Notes under the pieces: model-generated | The model's input: only the letters and a program-made list of their open reading frames with translations | What the model was told of the DNA's origin: nothing | Database searches by the model: none | DNA from: an uncultured Collinsella sp. | Lineage (GTDB): Bacteria; Actinomycetota; Coriobacteriia; Coriobacteriales; Coriobacteriaceae | NCBI GenBank assembly: GCA_959601045.1 | Contig: CAUGNZ010000003.1 | Coordinates: 35,300-99,299 of the forward strand | Length of the DNA: 64,000 nucleotides | Reading direction: 5' to 3' | Part shown: positions 30,379 through 38,671 of the stretch, piece after piece | Layout of the letters: every line of letters starts with the position of its first letter | How positions within the stretch are numbered: position 1 is the first letter of the stretch | Made by a program: the position numbers and the translations under genes

Positions 30379-30385
30379 GCCGGTC

Positions 30386-30391
30386 ATTGTA
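30386..30391 (-). promoter_or_regulatory. -10 element of a likely leaderless trmO mRNA
   Basis: TACAAT on the minus strand ends 7 bases before the ATG of trmO, leaving no room for a ribosome-binding site. No clear -35 was seen. Confidence 0.35.
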
Positions 30392-30444
30392 CGGCATGAG
30401 GGCATGCGCGATGCGCGTAATCCCTCACCGCGACCGCCCCTTTT

Positions 30445-30488
30445 GCAACCAACGGTTGCTTGGAAGGACGTCGGCCGCCGCGTATGCT
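30445..30488 (+). promoter_or_regulatory. Promoter and inverted repeat for the TipAS regulator
   Basis: TTGGAA (30460-30465), a 17-bp spacer and TATGCT (30483-30488) form a plausible promoter. GCAACC-AAC-GGTTGC (30445-30459) abuts the -35 and could bind a regulator such as the gene product itself. Confidence 0.45.
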
Positions 30489-30518
30489 TAAGCCAACAAG
30501 CAGCAGAAAGGAGCCGTT

Positions 30519-31346
30519 ATGGCCTTTGCAGAAAAACTCATCGCCGTCCGTCGCGCCAACAACCTTTCCCAAGAGCAGCTTGCCGCCAAGCTCTATGTCA
30601 CGCGCCAAGCCGTCAGCCGCTGGGAGCGCGGCGAAGTCACCCCGGGCATCGACATGATGAAGCTCATTGCCGCCGTAACCGGAGAACCGCTGTCCCACCT
30701 GCTCGAAATGCCCGAGCACTATTGCCAGAGCTGCGGCATGGTGCTCACACCCGACGACTGCGGCACCGATGCTGCGGGCACCGCGACCGATCATTACTGC
30801 AAGTGGTGCTACGACCACGGCAAGTACACCTACGACACTACGATGGAGGCAATGATCGAGGATTGTGCCCCGCGCCTGGCACAAAACACCGGTATGTCGC
30901 TCGACGAAGCTGTCTCGCTCATGGGCGCCGTGCTGCCGCAACTGGAACGCTGGCGCGCCGTGCAAGAAAACGAGGAGCGCTACGGCGCCGAAGCGCGGGC
31001 GCGCTATGGCGATGAGGCTATCGATGCAGCAAACGAAACGTTACTGGATATGGATCCTCAGACATGGAACGACATGAAGGAACTTGAACGCGCTATTCTG
31101 GTCCAGCTCTCGATTGCCATGAGCGACGGCGAACCGGATGGAAGCGAGGCTCGCAAGCTTGTCGCGATGCATCGTCGCTGGATTGCTCTCAACTGGGGAT
31201 GCGAGCCCCAAGACGAGGCGTACTTGGGCCTCGCCCACGGCTATCTTGCCGACCAGCGCTTTGTTGACTACTACGACAAGCCCTGCGGCACCGGCGCCAC
31301 GGCGTTTCTGGTACAGGCAATCGAGTCGTCGTTGACGCGTGCATAG
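30519..31346 (+). CDS. XRE-type regulator fused to zinc ribbon and TipAS domain
   Basis: A 275-residue three-part protein. Residues 1-65 are an XRE helix-turn-helix (NNLSQEQLAAKLYVTRQAVS). Residues about 68-105 are a zinc ribbon (YCQSCGMVL and YCKWCYDHGKYTYD). Residues about 150-270 match the TipAS antibiotic-recognition fold (YGDEAIDAANETLLDMDP, HRRWIALNWG, and RFVDYYDKPCGTGATAFL). TipAS normally sits behind a MerR domain and traps thiopeptides covalently. Here the DNA-binding part is XRE, so it may be a sensor of peptide antibiotics or other ligands. AAAGGAG precedes the ATG. Confidence 0.85.
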   Translation: MAFAEKLIAVRRANNLSQEQLAAKLYVTRQAVSRWERGEVTPGIDMMKLIAAVTGEPLSHLLEMPEHYCQSCGMVLTPDDCGTDAAGTATDHYCKWCYDHGKYTYDTTMEAMIEDCAPRLAQNTGMSLDEAVSLMGAVLPQLERWRAVQENEERYGAEARARYGDEAIDAANETLLDMDPQTWNDMKELERAILVQLSIAMSDGEPDGSEARKLVAMHRRWIALNWGCEPQDEAYLGLAHGYLADQRFVDYYDKPCGTGATAFLVQAIESSLTRA

Positions 31347-31397
31347 ACCGCGGCGGCTTTGGGTATTTCAATCGAAACCTCAACCGATTGGAGACCT

Positions 31398-31643
31398 ATG
31401 GCTACTGATCACGAGCTCGCGCTCTACGTTATGACCGGCTGCCCGTATTGCATAAAGGTCAAGCGTTTCCTGGCCGATAACGGCGTGACCATCCCCGAGC
31501 GTAATATCTCGACCGATTCCGATGCCGAGCAGACGCTCATCGCCGTCGGCGGAAAGCGCCAAGTTCCCTGCCTGTTCATTGACGGCACGCCACTCTACGA
31601 GTCGGGCGACATCATCGCGTGGATACAGAAGAACCTGCTCTAG
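31398..31643 (+). CDS. Glutaredoxin
   Basis: An 81-residue thioredoxin-fold protein with the CPYC dithiol (C15-C18), the cis-proline turn KRQVPCLFIDG and the GxD-type segment ESGDIIAW. It reduces disulfides or mixed disulfides, using glutathione or, in Actinobacteria-like hosts, another low-molecular thiol. ATG 31398 with TTGGAGA upstream. Confidence 0.9.
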   Translation: MATDHELALYVMTGCPYCIKVKRFLADNGVTIPERNISTDSDAEQTLIAVGGKRQVPCLFIDGTPLYESGDIIAWIQKNLL

Positions 31644-31695
31644 CGTTCTATTGCGGTCGGCCGGCCCCAACGCACAAACCCATACGGCACAAACA

Positions 31696-31750
31696 TGTAC
31701 GTCAGCATCCAAAGTCGATATTTTTCGACATCTTTGGATGCTGACGTACA
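31696..31750. repeat. 55-bp palindromic repeat, left copy
   Basis: TGTACGTCAGCATCCAAAG and CTTTGGATGCTGACGTACA are perfect 19-bp arms, with an imperfect TCGATATTTTTCGA centre. A second copy in the same orientation lies at 32245-32299; the two frame the small gene pair at 31843-32225. Confidence 0.85.
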
Positions 31751-31804
31751 GCTATTTGTGAGCAGTCGTTGGGGACGTTCTTAAATGACTAGTTACTTGT
31801 ATTT

Positions 31805-31826
31805 TTGTCTACAAAATTGTATACAA
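31805..31826 (+). promoter_or_regulatory. Tandem palindromes, candidate RHH operator
   Basis: TTGTCTACAA (31805-31814) and TTGTATACAA (31817-31826) are separated by 2 bp, ending 16 bases before the first small ORF. Paired short palindromes spaced about one helical turn apart suit cooperative binding by a ribbon-helix-helix antitoxin. Confidence 0.6.
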
Positions 31827-31842
31827 AAAGAGAAGCCGCCTC

Positions 31843-31950
31843 ATGGAGCTCATCGCTCGATGTTGCCCCGATCGGGATGGTTACATCATTTACCACGCCC
31901 TTGTCCCTCCTACGCGCAAGGTGCTCAGGGAAATCGGAATCGATCGATAG
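31843..31950 (+). CDS. 35-residue small protein, first gene of TA-like pair
   Basis: MELIARCCPDRDGYIIYHAL... ends at TAG 31950. The frame is preceded by AGAGAAG. Its stop lies within the ribosome-binding site of the next gene (ATAGGAGGCGCTATG), so translation is coupled. The size and position resemble a small toxin or toxin remnant ahead of an antitoxin, but I do not recognise a toxin family. An in-frame extension of the downstream gene through this region is less likely because the GAGG site fits ATG 31959. Confidence 0.5.
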   Translation: MELIARCCPDRDGYIIYHALVPPTRKVLREIGIDR

Positions 31951-31958
31951 GAGGCGCT

Positions 31959-32225
31959 ATGGACGCTAAACAGCTCGAAAAGATGATGGGGTTTGCTCCC
32001 GGTGAGCTAGAAAAAGCCGCAGCGGCATACGAAAAAGATGAGTGGCCGAAGGGCCACACCGTCAAGTTGGGAAGGCCGCCGATTTCCGATGAACCAAGCG
32101 TTGTTTTATCGGCACGTGTGGGCGAATCGGTTCTTGAAGCATTTGACGCAAAGGCAAAGCGCCATGGGCAAACGCGCACGGAGCGACTCAGGGAACTCAT
32201 TACACTCGATGCAATGATTGCCTAG
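31959..32225 (+). CDS. Ribbon-helix-helix antitoxin-like protein
   Basis: An 88-residue protein with TAGGAGGCGCT directly before ATG 31959. The C-terminal half, SVVLSARVGESVLEAFDAKA with HGQTRTERLRELI, is a plausible ribbon-helix-helix fold (strand followed by two helices). The N-terminal half (MMGFAPGELEKAAAAYEKDE, WPKGHTVKLGRPP) may bind the partner. It could bind the tandem palindromes at 31805. It is probably autoregulatory if it is an antitoxin. Confidence 0.7.
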   Translation: MDAKQLEKMMGFAPGELEKAAAAYEKDEWPKGHTVKLGRPPISDEPSVVLSARVGESVLEAFDAKAKRHGQTRTERLRELITLDAMIA

Positions 32226-32244
32226 TCCCCTGCCGAACCAAACA

Positions 32245-32299
32245 TGTACGTCAGCATCCAAAAACGATATTTTTCGACATCCTTGGATGCTGGCGTACA
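32245..32299. repeat. 55-bp palindromic repeat, right copy
   Basis: Same architecture as 31696-31750, with a few substitutions in the right arm (TTGGATGCTGGCGTACA). Copies are 549 bp apart and in direct orientation. Confidence 0.85.
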
Positions 32300-32356
32300 G
32301 TTTTTTGCATGGGTCCGGCACAGGCGATCCGTTCTTCTCCGTCCCCAAGGGATCAT

Positions 32357-33316
32357 TTAGCCACAAAAGCGGGCGATGGGCGCAAGCTGCTGCTCGCGAA
32401 AGACACGGTCGACAGCGGCACGGTATTCATCGACCTTTTTGGTCTTGCGTACGAGTTTGTGAACGGTCGCGGGATCGGCGAAGGCGCATTTGGCGTAGAA
32501 CCACCACTCCTTCATGCGAAAGACCGCGTTGCCCCCAATCTCGTCCGCATAGGCCGCAAACAGCATGTCATGGAAGCGTTGCAGCTCAGCGGCGGTAGCG
32601 GCAGGGTCGCCCTTAACCATGCGAGCCAGCGCGGGATTCGCAAGCAAGCCGCGCCCCAACATTACGTGGCGTGTTCCGGGATAGGCCTTCACCAGCGCAT
32701 CCATGTCCTCAAGATCAAAGATGTCGCCGTTATAGGCCACGGGGAACGGCGCCCGTTCCAGCGTCTCGCCGTAAAACTCTTTGCGCGGTGAGCCCGTATA
32801 ACGGTCCTTTTGCACGCGCGGATGCACGATCAACTCCGCCAGCGGCATTCGGCAATAGAGGTCGAGCACGCGCTCGTACTCGTCATCGCATTCGAGCCCC
32901 AGTCTGGTCTTGACCGACACCGGCAAGGGCGAGCGTTCGCACACGTCGCTCAAGAACACCTCGAGCTCATCCAAATTGCGCAGAAAGCCCGAACCCTTGC
33001 CCTTCGCGACCACCGTACCCGAAGGGCAGCCAAGGTTGAGGTTGACCTCGCGGTAACCCATATCGGCAAGCATCTGCGCCGCCCACACAAACTCGTCCGC
33101 ATTCTTGGACATCAGCTGGGGCACCACGTTAAGTCCCTGGTTGTTGGCAGGATCGACCTCTTTAAACGCCTTGCCGCCAAAGCGATTGCCCACCCGCGGC
33201 GGCGGCAAAAACGGCGTGTAATAACAATCGAGCGCGCCGAAGCACTCCGCATGCACGCGACGGAACACATGCCCGGTAATCCCCTCCATAGGAGCCAGCG
33301 ATAAATACATCAACAT
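32357..33316 (-). CDS. tRNA-dihydrouridine synthase
   Basis: A 319-residue flavoenzyme of the Dus family, reducing uridine in tRNA D-loops with FMN and NADPH. LSLAPMEGITGHVFRR opens the TIM barrel, NLNLGCPSGTVVAKGKGSGF carries the catalytic Cys, and VHPRVQKDRYTGSP and VMLGRGLLANP are FMN-phosphate contacts. The short C-terminal helical domain is usual. The start codon is within two codons of either ATG; a palindromic repeat lies immediately upstream. Confidence 0.92.
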   Translation of the reverse strand: MLMYLSLAPMEGITGHVFRRVHAECFGALDCYYTPFLPPPRVGNRFGGKAFKEVDPANNQGLNVVPQLMSKNADEFVWAAQMLADMGYREVNLNLGCPSGTVVAKGKGSGFLRNLDELEVFLSDVCERSPLPVSVKTRLGLECDDEYERVLDLYCRMPLAELIVHPRVQKDRYTGSPRKEFYGETLERAPFPVAYNGDIFDLEDMDALVKAYPGTRHVMLGRGLLANPALARMVKGDPAATAAELQRFHDMLFAAYADEIGGNAVFRMKEWWFYAKCAFADPATVHKLVRKTKKVDEYRAAVDRVFREQQLAPIARFCG

Positions 33317-33330
33317 CCATTCTCAAATCA

Positions 33331-33361
33331 ATGTGACAAAGGGACTGTCCCTTTGTCACAT
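33331..33361. repeat. Intergenic palindrome, TGTGACAAAG family (copy 2)
   Basis: ATGTGACAAAGGGAC...GTCCCTTTGTCACAT is a perfect palindrome apart from its centre base. It lies 15 bases upstream of the Dus start and could shape the 5' end of that transcript. Confidence 0.88.
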
Positions 33362-33433
33362 AATACGCCCACCGAGGGCGGGGGTTCTCTATACTGAGTC
33401 ACATATGACGGTATCGCGCCAAAGGAGAACGCC

Positions 33434-33961
33434 GTGACCACGTCGCAGATATCCCTGCTCGCGCTCATCTTGGTTGGGGGCATCGGCATCCTGCTTATCG
33501 GAGTGAGTGCGCTCATGAAAGCCGCCGCTCGCAAGAAAGCCAAGGCCTGTACCGCCGTGACCATGGGAACGGTCATCGACCATCGCTTTATGGGCGAAGG
33601 CAGGATGTATCCCGTTTTGGAATACGCCGTCGACGGCACGCAATACCGCGCGAAAAAACAATTCCGTGGCATAAAGACCAAAAGCTTGTCGGGACTCCCC
33701 ATCCGCACGCAAGCCACCGCCTACGAAGACGCCAAGGGCTGGCTGCACGTGCAGACAGGCCCCATCGCCCGCCTAGGCACCCTCGCGGAGCAGCTTTGGC
33801 CCCTCGGTAGCCAAATGACCGTGTACTACAACCCCAGCAACCCAGACAAAAGCTATGTCGAACGCCCCATCGTGGGCAACTTTGCCACACTGATGTTTAA
33901 CATCGCAGGCTTCTTGCTCATCGCGATGAGCATCTTGCTCTATGTTCTTATCCAGCGCTAG
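33434..33961 (+). CDS. DUF3592-like membrane protein
   Basis: A 175-residue protein with one N-terminal and one C-terminal membrane helix around a soluble beta-rich domain. YPVLEYAVDGTQYRAKKQF and GSQMTVYYNPSNPDKSYVE match the DUF3592 pattern. Function unknown. GTG 33434 has AAAGGAG seven bases upstream. It is followed 63 bp later by another membrane protein on the same strand. Confidence 0.78.
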   Translation: MTTSQISLLALILVGGIGILLIGVSALMKAAARKKAKACTAVTMGTVIDHRFMGEGRMYPVLEYAVDGTQYRAKKQFRGIKTKSLSGLPIRTQATAYEDAKGWLHVQTGPIARLGTLAEQLWPLGSQMTVYYNPSNPDKSYVERPIVGNFATLMFNIAGFLLIAMSILLYVLIQR

Positions 33962-34024
33962 CTCAAACTGATGCGCCCCGCGCCCCATGCGCCGCAACGA
34001 CCGTTACGACACCAAGGATCAGCC

Positions 34025-35158
34025 ATGGCAACACTTTCCGAACAAGAACGCAAGCGTATCCAGCGATACTGCATCTATCCCAAGATTACCGGCGCAGCGC
34101 TTGCCATGGCGTTTGTGCTGCCTTTTTTGATTATTCCCTTCGAAATGATTGACGATATCGTCTTCCATCATGAAAGCTTCCAGGAGACGGGCATGATGAC
34201 CGCCTTGGCGCTCACCGCCGTCGAGCTCGCCATCTTCTGCTACTGCGCGCTCGCGCCGCGCTTTGGCATGCGCGGCAAGCAGTGGAAAGAAATGCAGCAC
34301 CGACTCGTCGTCGAGCAGGCTGAGAAAGACCGCTCGGCACAAATCGCAGGTGTTATCGGTACGCAGGCCGCCGCGCGCCTGCTCAAGAACAGCGACAACG
34401 AGACCGCACGCAACCTGGGCGGCGCGGCAGAAGTCGCCGCTGCCGTAGGCGCCGTCGCCACCGCGGCAGACGTGCTTGCCGAAAGCTTTGCCAACGCAAA
34501 GGCAATGGCAGAGGCCTGTGGCGTGCCCGTCCCCCGTGCAAAAAAGTGGATCGTCGCGCTTGTGGCGCTGCCCCTCGCGATCGTGTGCGGTGCCTATATC
34601 CCGCAGCTGGCGCAGGGAAACATCGAGATGCAACAGAACGCCGCGGCCGCGGCCGAGCAGATCGCCATCGCCCGCAAGACGCTAGAACCCGCATGCGAGT
34701 ACGTGTCCGCCGATGACCCTTACGAGCGATATCAAGATTACGGCTATCACGTCCGCGGCTACCTTCACGACGGCGACTCCGATACCCAGAAGACCTATAC
34801 GTACCTGGATTTCGACAACAAGGGAACGCTCAAGGAAGTGAGTTACATAGCAGAGATCGACCCCGACGCGAGCCTTGAGGACAACCTCGCCCGCATCGAG
34901 CTCGACTTGGACGAACTTTCCTCTGCCGTTCAAACCGTTGACGTCAAGACGGTGAGCCCCGAGCTCTTGGCACCGCAGAAACTCCCCGAAGAGTTTAGGC
35001 AGACATTTTTGAACGGCTCACTCTACGAGAGAATCTCTATCAGGACGAGTGACGACCTCATCAAAACGTATTACTCGTTTGATACGGATCCCGAGGATGA
35101 ATTTGACGAGTACACCCATCCAAGCATCCGTATCACATTGATGGGCAAAACGAGCTAG
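34025..35158 (+). CDS. Membrane protein of unknown function
   Basis: A 377-residue protein. It has two membrane helices near residues 20-75, a cytoplasmic Ala-rich coil (about 95-170), a third helix near 180-200, and a likely external, acidic C-terminal domain (215-377) with several Tyr and Asp. The middle reads like a coiled coil with repeated Ala (EVAAAVGAVATAADVLAES). I do not recognise the family. The start ATG 34025 follows GGATCAGCC; upstream codons in the same frame have no ribosome site. Confidence 0.72.
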   Translation: MATLSEQERKRIQRYCIYPKITGAALAMAFVLPFLIIPFEMIDDIVFHHESFQETGMMTALALTAVELAIFCYCALAPRFGMRGKQWKEMQHRLVVEQAEKDRSAQIAGVIGTQAAARLLKNSDNETARNLGGAAEVAAAVGAVATAADVLAESFANAKAMAEACGVPVPRAKKWIVALVALPLAIVCGAYIPQLAQGNIEMQQNAAAAAEQIAIARKTLEPACEYVSADDPYERYQDYGYHVRGYLHDGDSDTQKTYTYLDFDNKGTLKEVSYIAEIDPDASLEDNLARIELDLDELSSAVQTVDVKTVSPELLAPQKLPEEFRQTFLNGSLYERISIRTSDDLIKTYYSFDTDPEDEFDEYTHPSIRITLMGKTS

Positions 35159-35165
35159 CCACCCA

Positions 35166-35196
35166 ATGTGACAAAGGGACTGTCCCTTTGTCACAT
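35166..35196. repeat. Intergenic palindrome, TGTGACAAAG family (copy 3)
   Basis: Same sequence as copy 2 (ATGTGACAAAGGGAC...). It lies between two convergent genes, abutting the stop of the large ABC protein, and may act as a bidirectional terminator. Confidence 0.88.
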
Positions 35197-38100
35197 TATT
35201 CGGAGCGTAGGGCTTCCACAGGGTCTTTCTTGGATGCGCTGCGAGCCGGCAGCAGGCCGGCAACGACCGTCAGCAGCACCGAAATTACAATGAGCATCAG
35301 CGCGTCTTGAACGGGCAGGCTCATCAGGTTGGGCACCTGCTTGGCCGCAAGCGCCCAGGCATTAACCGGAAAGCTCACGGCCACCACGACGACAATGGCA
35401 AAGACGCCGGCAATGAGGCCTTCGATAAAGGTCTCGGCATTAAATACGTTGGCCACGTTGCGCTTTGACGCGCCGATCGCGCGCAGGATGCCAATCTCCT
35501 TTTTGCGCTCCAGCACGCTGATGTAGGTGATGATGCCGATCATGATGGAGCTCACCACCAAACTGATACTCACGAATGCGATGAGCACCAAGCTGATGGT
35601 GTTCACGATGTCGGTCACCGAACCCATGATGATGCCCATGTAGTCGGTGTACGAGATTTCCTGCTCATCATGGCCATCGGCTTTGACCTGCTTGTTGTAC
35701 GCATCGATGTGATCGAGTACGCGCTCCTTGGCCTCAAAGTCACGCGGGAAAATCTTGACCGAGATAGGGTCTGCCTCATCCGCATAGCCCAACGTGGTCA
35801 GATTGTTGTCGTAGGTGAGCTTTGACGCCTTGGCATAGCTCATCATGAGCGAGCTCAGGTCCTCGGCGTCCATGTTGAAGTGGATGGCACGAGCAAAGGC
35901 GCTCGCATCCACGCGCATCGCCCTTGCCAAGTTGGCAAAACTCGAAGACATCTGCATCGCCATCTGGCCCATGAGCCCCGCCGCGCCCGCCTTGAGCTGA
36001 GCTGACACCGTTGTCGCAATCTGCTCGCTAATTGTCTGCATCACCTGATCCATAGCCTGCTGCAGATACGGAGCCAGCTGCTTTTGCACATAGTCGGTCA
36101 TCGCCTGCTGCAGGCGCTCGGACAGGGCATCGCCGCCCAGCGCTTTTAGCTGGGCCAGGATTTGCTGGGCCGCGTCATCATTCTCAAGATACGTCGAGAA
36201 TGCGGCGGCGAGCTTTGATGCGTCCTTAAGATCTTCGGGCGACAGCGCCTTAAACTGATCAGACTGCAAAAAGCCCTCAAACAGCTGGTTGGCAAGCGTT
36301 CCCACCTGCTGCATTTGCTCGGGCGTGAGCTCCAGACCGTCAAAGATGCCCGAGAAATCTGGGGTTGGCGCTTTGGCCATGATGTCGCTGAAGTCGATGT
36401 CCTTACCAACGCCCGAAAGGTCAATGTTCAGCCCGGACAAGTCGATACCAGAAAGGTCCATACCGCCGGCCGCACCCGAGAGCGCAGACGAATCGAGAGA
36501 GAACGCGCTCTTGAGCGCCGCCTCGTCCACGCTGAACATGCTGCTCAAATCCACGCCCTGCTTGGCTTCGCCCTGCAGCTCGTCGAAGGTTTTGCCCGTA
36601 AAGACATCCGTCTCGGGGTGGGTAAGCTGTTCCTGCACAATCTGCGAATCGGCAGCACGCTCCATAAGCTGGCGAGTCAGCGCACGCGTATAGGCAATGC
36701 CCGGGGACAATGCGCTCGCGTTTGCCGTCTCGCTGGGTCGCACCACGCCCACAATGCGCACGTCAATACCGTCGGCAACCTTGGCTTTCATAAAGTCGGC
36801 GTCGCCAGACATGTCAGTCCACATGCCGGTCTCTTCGTTTTTGCGATAGGCATCGGCCGGCGACAACACCTTAAACGTCGTGGACAGTGCATCGTCGTAG
36901 GTAAAGTCGCTGCCGGTCTTGGGCGTCTTGACCTTGCCGTCGGCCGTCATGGCACTGTTAACCAGGTCGTTGAGCTCATCGATATCCAGCGCGCCGATAC
37001 TGTAGAGCGTGTAGTCGCCCACTGTTCCGCGGCTCGAAAGCACCATCACGGCCTCGTTGGCAGACGTAGGCCAATGGCCGGCAACGACATCGTACTGGCT
37101 GTCGAGCAGACTCTGGTCGTTGATCATCTCGTTAAAGACCGAGGTCCCCATGGAATCCATGCTCACCGTTGCCGCCGAGCTCGCGCCTCCGCTCATGGCC
37201 TCGGTCATAGCGTTGGGCACCAGCCGGACAGGCTTCTCATCGCCCTTGCCGGCACGATAGACAACCGGCGATACACCGTAGCCGTACTGAATGGCGTTGA
37301 CCTCTTTATCGATGCCGTCGCCACCGGCATCGAGCCATGCCTTAAAGCTCGTCATGTCGTTGGACTTAACGCTTGCGAACATATCCTTTACGGCCGTGAC
37401 CACAGGGATCTTATCGGTCCCCTGAGCCTTGCCGTCGGTGCCGTCGTCAGACGAACCCTCGTTCTTGGACGTATCGTCATCCGTGGCCCCATGCCCGCCC
37501 ATCATGGACGACAGGTCGTAATCTTGTTTGGAAATCGTAAGCGGGTAGCTTGAGAGCGTGTCCTCCTCGACCTTTTTGATGTAGCCGTTTACGCCGTTGG
37601 AGAGCGCCAGAATCGCCGCGATGCCAATAATGCCAATCGAACCTGCAAAGGCCGTCATGGCCGTGCGGCCCTTCTTGGTCATGAGGTTTCGGGCAGAAAG
37701 CCCCAGGGCCGTCATAAAGCTCATCGAGGTTTTGCGCGTGGGTTTTGCCTCGCGATGTGCGACCGTGGCCACATCAAAGGGGTCGGAATCGTCGGTGACC
37801 TTGCCGTCCGCCAGGCTGACGATGCGCGTGGCGTACTTGTACGCCAGCTCGGGATTGTGCGTGACCATGATGACCAGACGGTCGCGCGCAACGTCCTTGA
37901 GCAAATCCATGACCTGGACGGACGTCGTTGAATCCAAGGCGCCGGTCGGCTCGTCAGCCAGCACAATCTCGGGGTCATTGATCAGGGCGCGGGCAATGGC
38001 CACGCGCTGCATCTGCCCGCCCGAAAGCTGGCTCGGGCGCTTGTCAACGTGCTCGCCCAGACCGACTGCCTCGAGCGCCTTGCGCGCACGTTGGCGGCGC

Positions 38101-38450
38101 TCGGCATGCCCCACGCCCGTGAGCGTAAGCGCCAACTCCACGTTTTCCAAAATGCTCTGATGCGGAATGAGGTTATAGCTCTGGAACACAAAGCCGATGC
38201 GATTATTGCGATAGGCATCCCAATCGCGGTCGTTGAAGTCCTTGGTCGAGATGCCGTCGATCAGCAGATCGCCCGAATCGAAATGATCGAGTCCACCGAT
38301 GACGTTGAGCATCGTAGTTTTACCCGAACCCGAGGGACCCAGAATGGCTACGAACTCGTTATCGCGAAAAGACAGGCTTACGCTGTCGAGCGCTACCTGC
38401 GTAAACGACTGCGTAACGTACCTTTTGCAAATAACTCTGAGATCCAGCAT
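35196..38450 (-). CDS. Fused MacB-like ABC transporter (ATPase plus FtsX permease)
   Basis: A 1084-residue protein. N-terminal ATPase (1-230): Walker A ILGPSGSGKTTMLN, signature LSGGQMQRVAIARAL, Walker B IVLADEPTGALD. A membrane helix near 270-290 leads to a very long external region (about 300-930), then an FtsX/MacB-type permease end with three helices (VSISLVVSSIMIGIITYISV, RKKEIGILRAIGASK). Only one protomer type is encoded, so it would act as a homodimer. Within the external part there is a run of DLSG-like repeats (near 640-700). The ATG at 38450 has GAGAGG upstream. Such proteins export peptides or drive mechanical coupling in the envelope. Confidence 0.88.
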   Translation of the reverse strand: MLDLRVICKRYVTQSFTQVALDSVSLSFRDNEFVAILGPSGSGKTTMLNVIGGLDHFDSGDLLIDGISTKDFNDRDWDAYRNNRIGFVFQSYNLIPHQSILENVELALTLTGVGHAERRQRARKALEAVGLGEHVDKRPSQLSGGQMQRVAIARALINDPEIVLADEPTGALDSTTSVQVMDLLKDVARDRLVIMVTHNPELAYKYATRIVSLADGKVTDDSDPFDVATVAHREAKPTRKTSMSFMTALGLSARNLMTKKGRTAMTAFAGSIGIIGIAAILALSNGVNGYIKKVEEDTLSSYPLTISKQDYDLSSMMGGHGATDDDTSKNEGSSDDGTDGKAQGTDKIPVVTAVKDMFASVKSNDMTSFKAWLDAGGDGIDKEVNAIQYGYGVSPVVYRAGKGDEKPVRLVPNAMTEAMSGGASSAATVSMDSMGTSVFNEMINDQSLLDSQYDVVAGHWPTSANEAVMVLSSRGTVGDYTLYSIGALDIDELNDLVNSAMTADGKVKTPKTGSDFTYDDALSTTFKVLSPADAYRKNEETGMWTDMSGDADFMKAKVADGIDVRIVGVVRPSETANASALSPGIAYTRALTRQLMERAADSQIVQEQLTHPETDVFTGKTFDELQGEAKQGVDLSSMFSVDEAALKSAFSLDSSALSGAAGGMDLSGIDLSGLNIDLSGVGKDIDFSDIMAKAPTPDFSGIFDGLELTPEQMQQVGTLANQLFEGFLQSDQFKALSPEDLKDASKLAAAFSTYLENDDAAQQILAQLKALGGDALSERLQQAMTDYVQKQLAPYLQQAMDQVMQTISEQIATTVSAQLKAGAAGLMGQMAMQMSSSFANLARAMRVDASAFARAIHFNMDAEDLSSLMMSYAKASKLTYDNNLTTLGYADEADPISVKIFPRDFEAKERVLDHIDAYNKQVKADGHDEQEISYTDYMGIIMGSVTDIVNTISLVLIAFVSISLVVSSIMIGIITYISVLERKKEIGILRAIGASKRNVANVFNAETFIEGLIAGVFAIVVVVAVSFPVNAWALAAKQVPNLMSLPVQDALMLIVISVLLTVVAGLLPARSASKKDPVEALRSE

Positions 38451-38583
38451 GGACGGCAACCTCTCTCGCGCGGGCGCGCTCGCCCGCTCCCCCGCCGTTC
38501 ACGTTCGGCGCGTTTGTCCTACTCTATCCTCATTTTTGGCCGATACCAGTGAGGAGTGTAACGAACCGCGCCAAAAAACGAAC

Positions 38584-38660
38584 GGGACAGCACGCCGCAT
38601 GGCGCACCATCCCGCATATAACATCCCCGATGCGACAAAGAGGCTGTCACTTTGTCACAT
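38584..38660. repeat. Two-hairpin composite repeat (copy B)
   Basis: Hairpin 1 (38584-38613: GGGACAGCACGCC and GGCGCACCATCCC) is followed by hairpin 2 (38630-38660: TGCGACAAAG and CTTTGTCAC). The whole array matches 44553-44630 with about a dozen substitutions. It lies just past the CoA-disulfide reductase stop. Confidence 0.82.
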
Positions 38661-38671
38661 TCCAATGCGCG

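Noticed and set aside
31785..31958. In-frame N-terminal extension of the RHH gene
   Set aside because: The strong ribosome site at 31948-31954 sets the start at 31959; a coupled small ORF in another frame explains the upstream part better.
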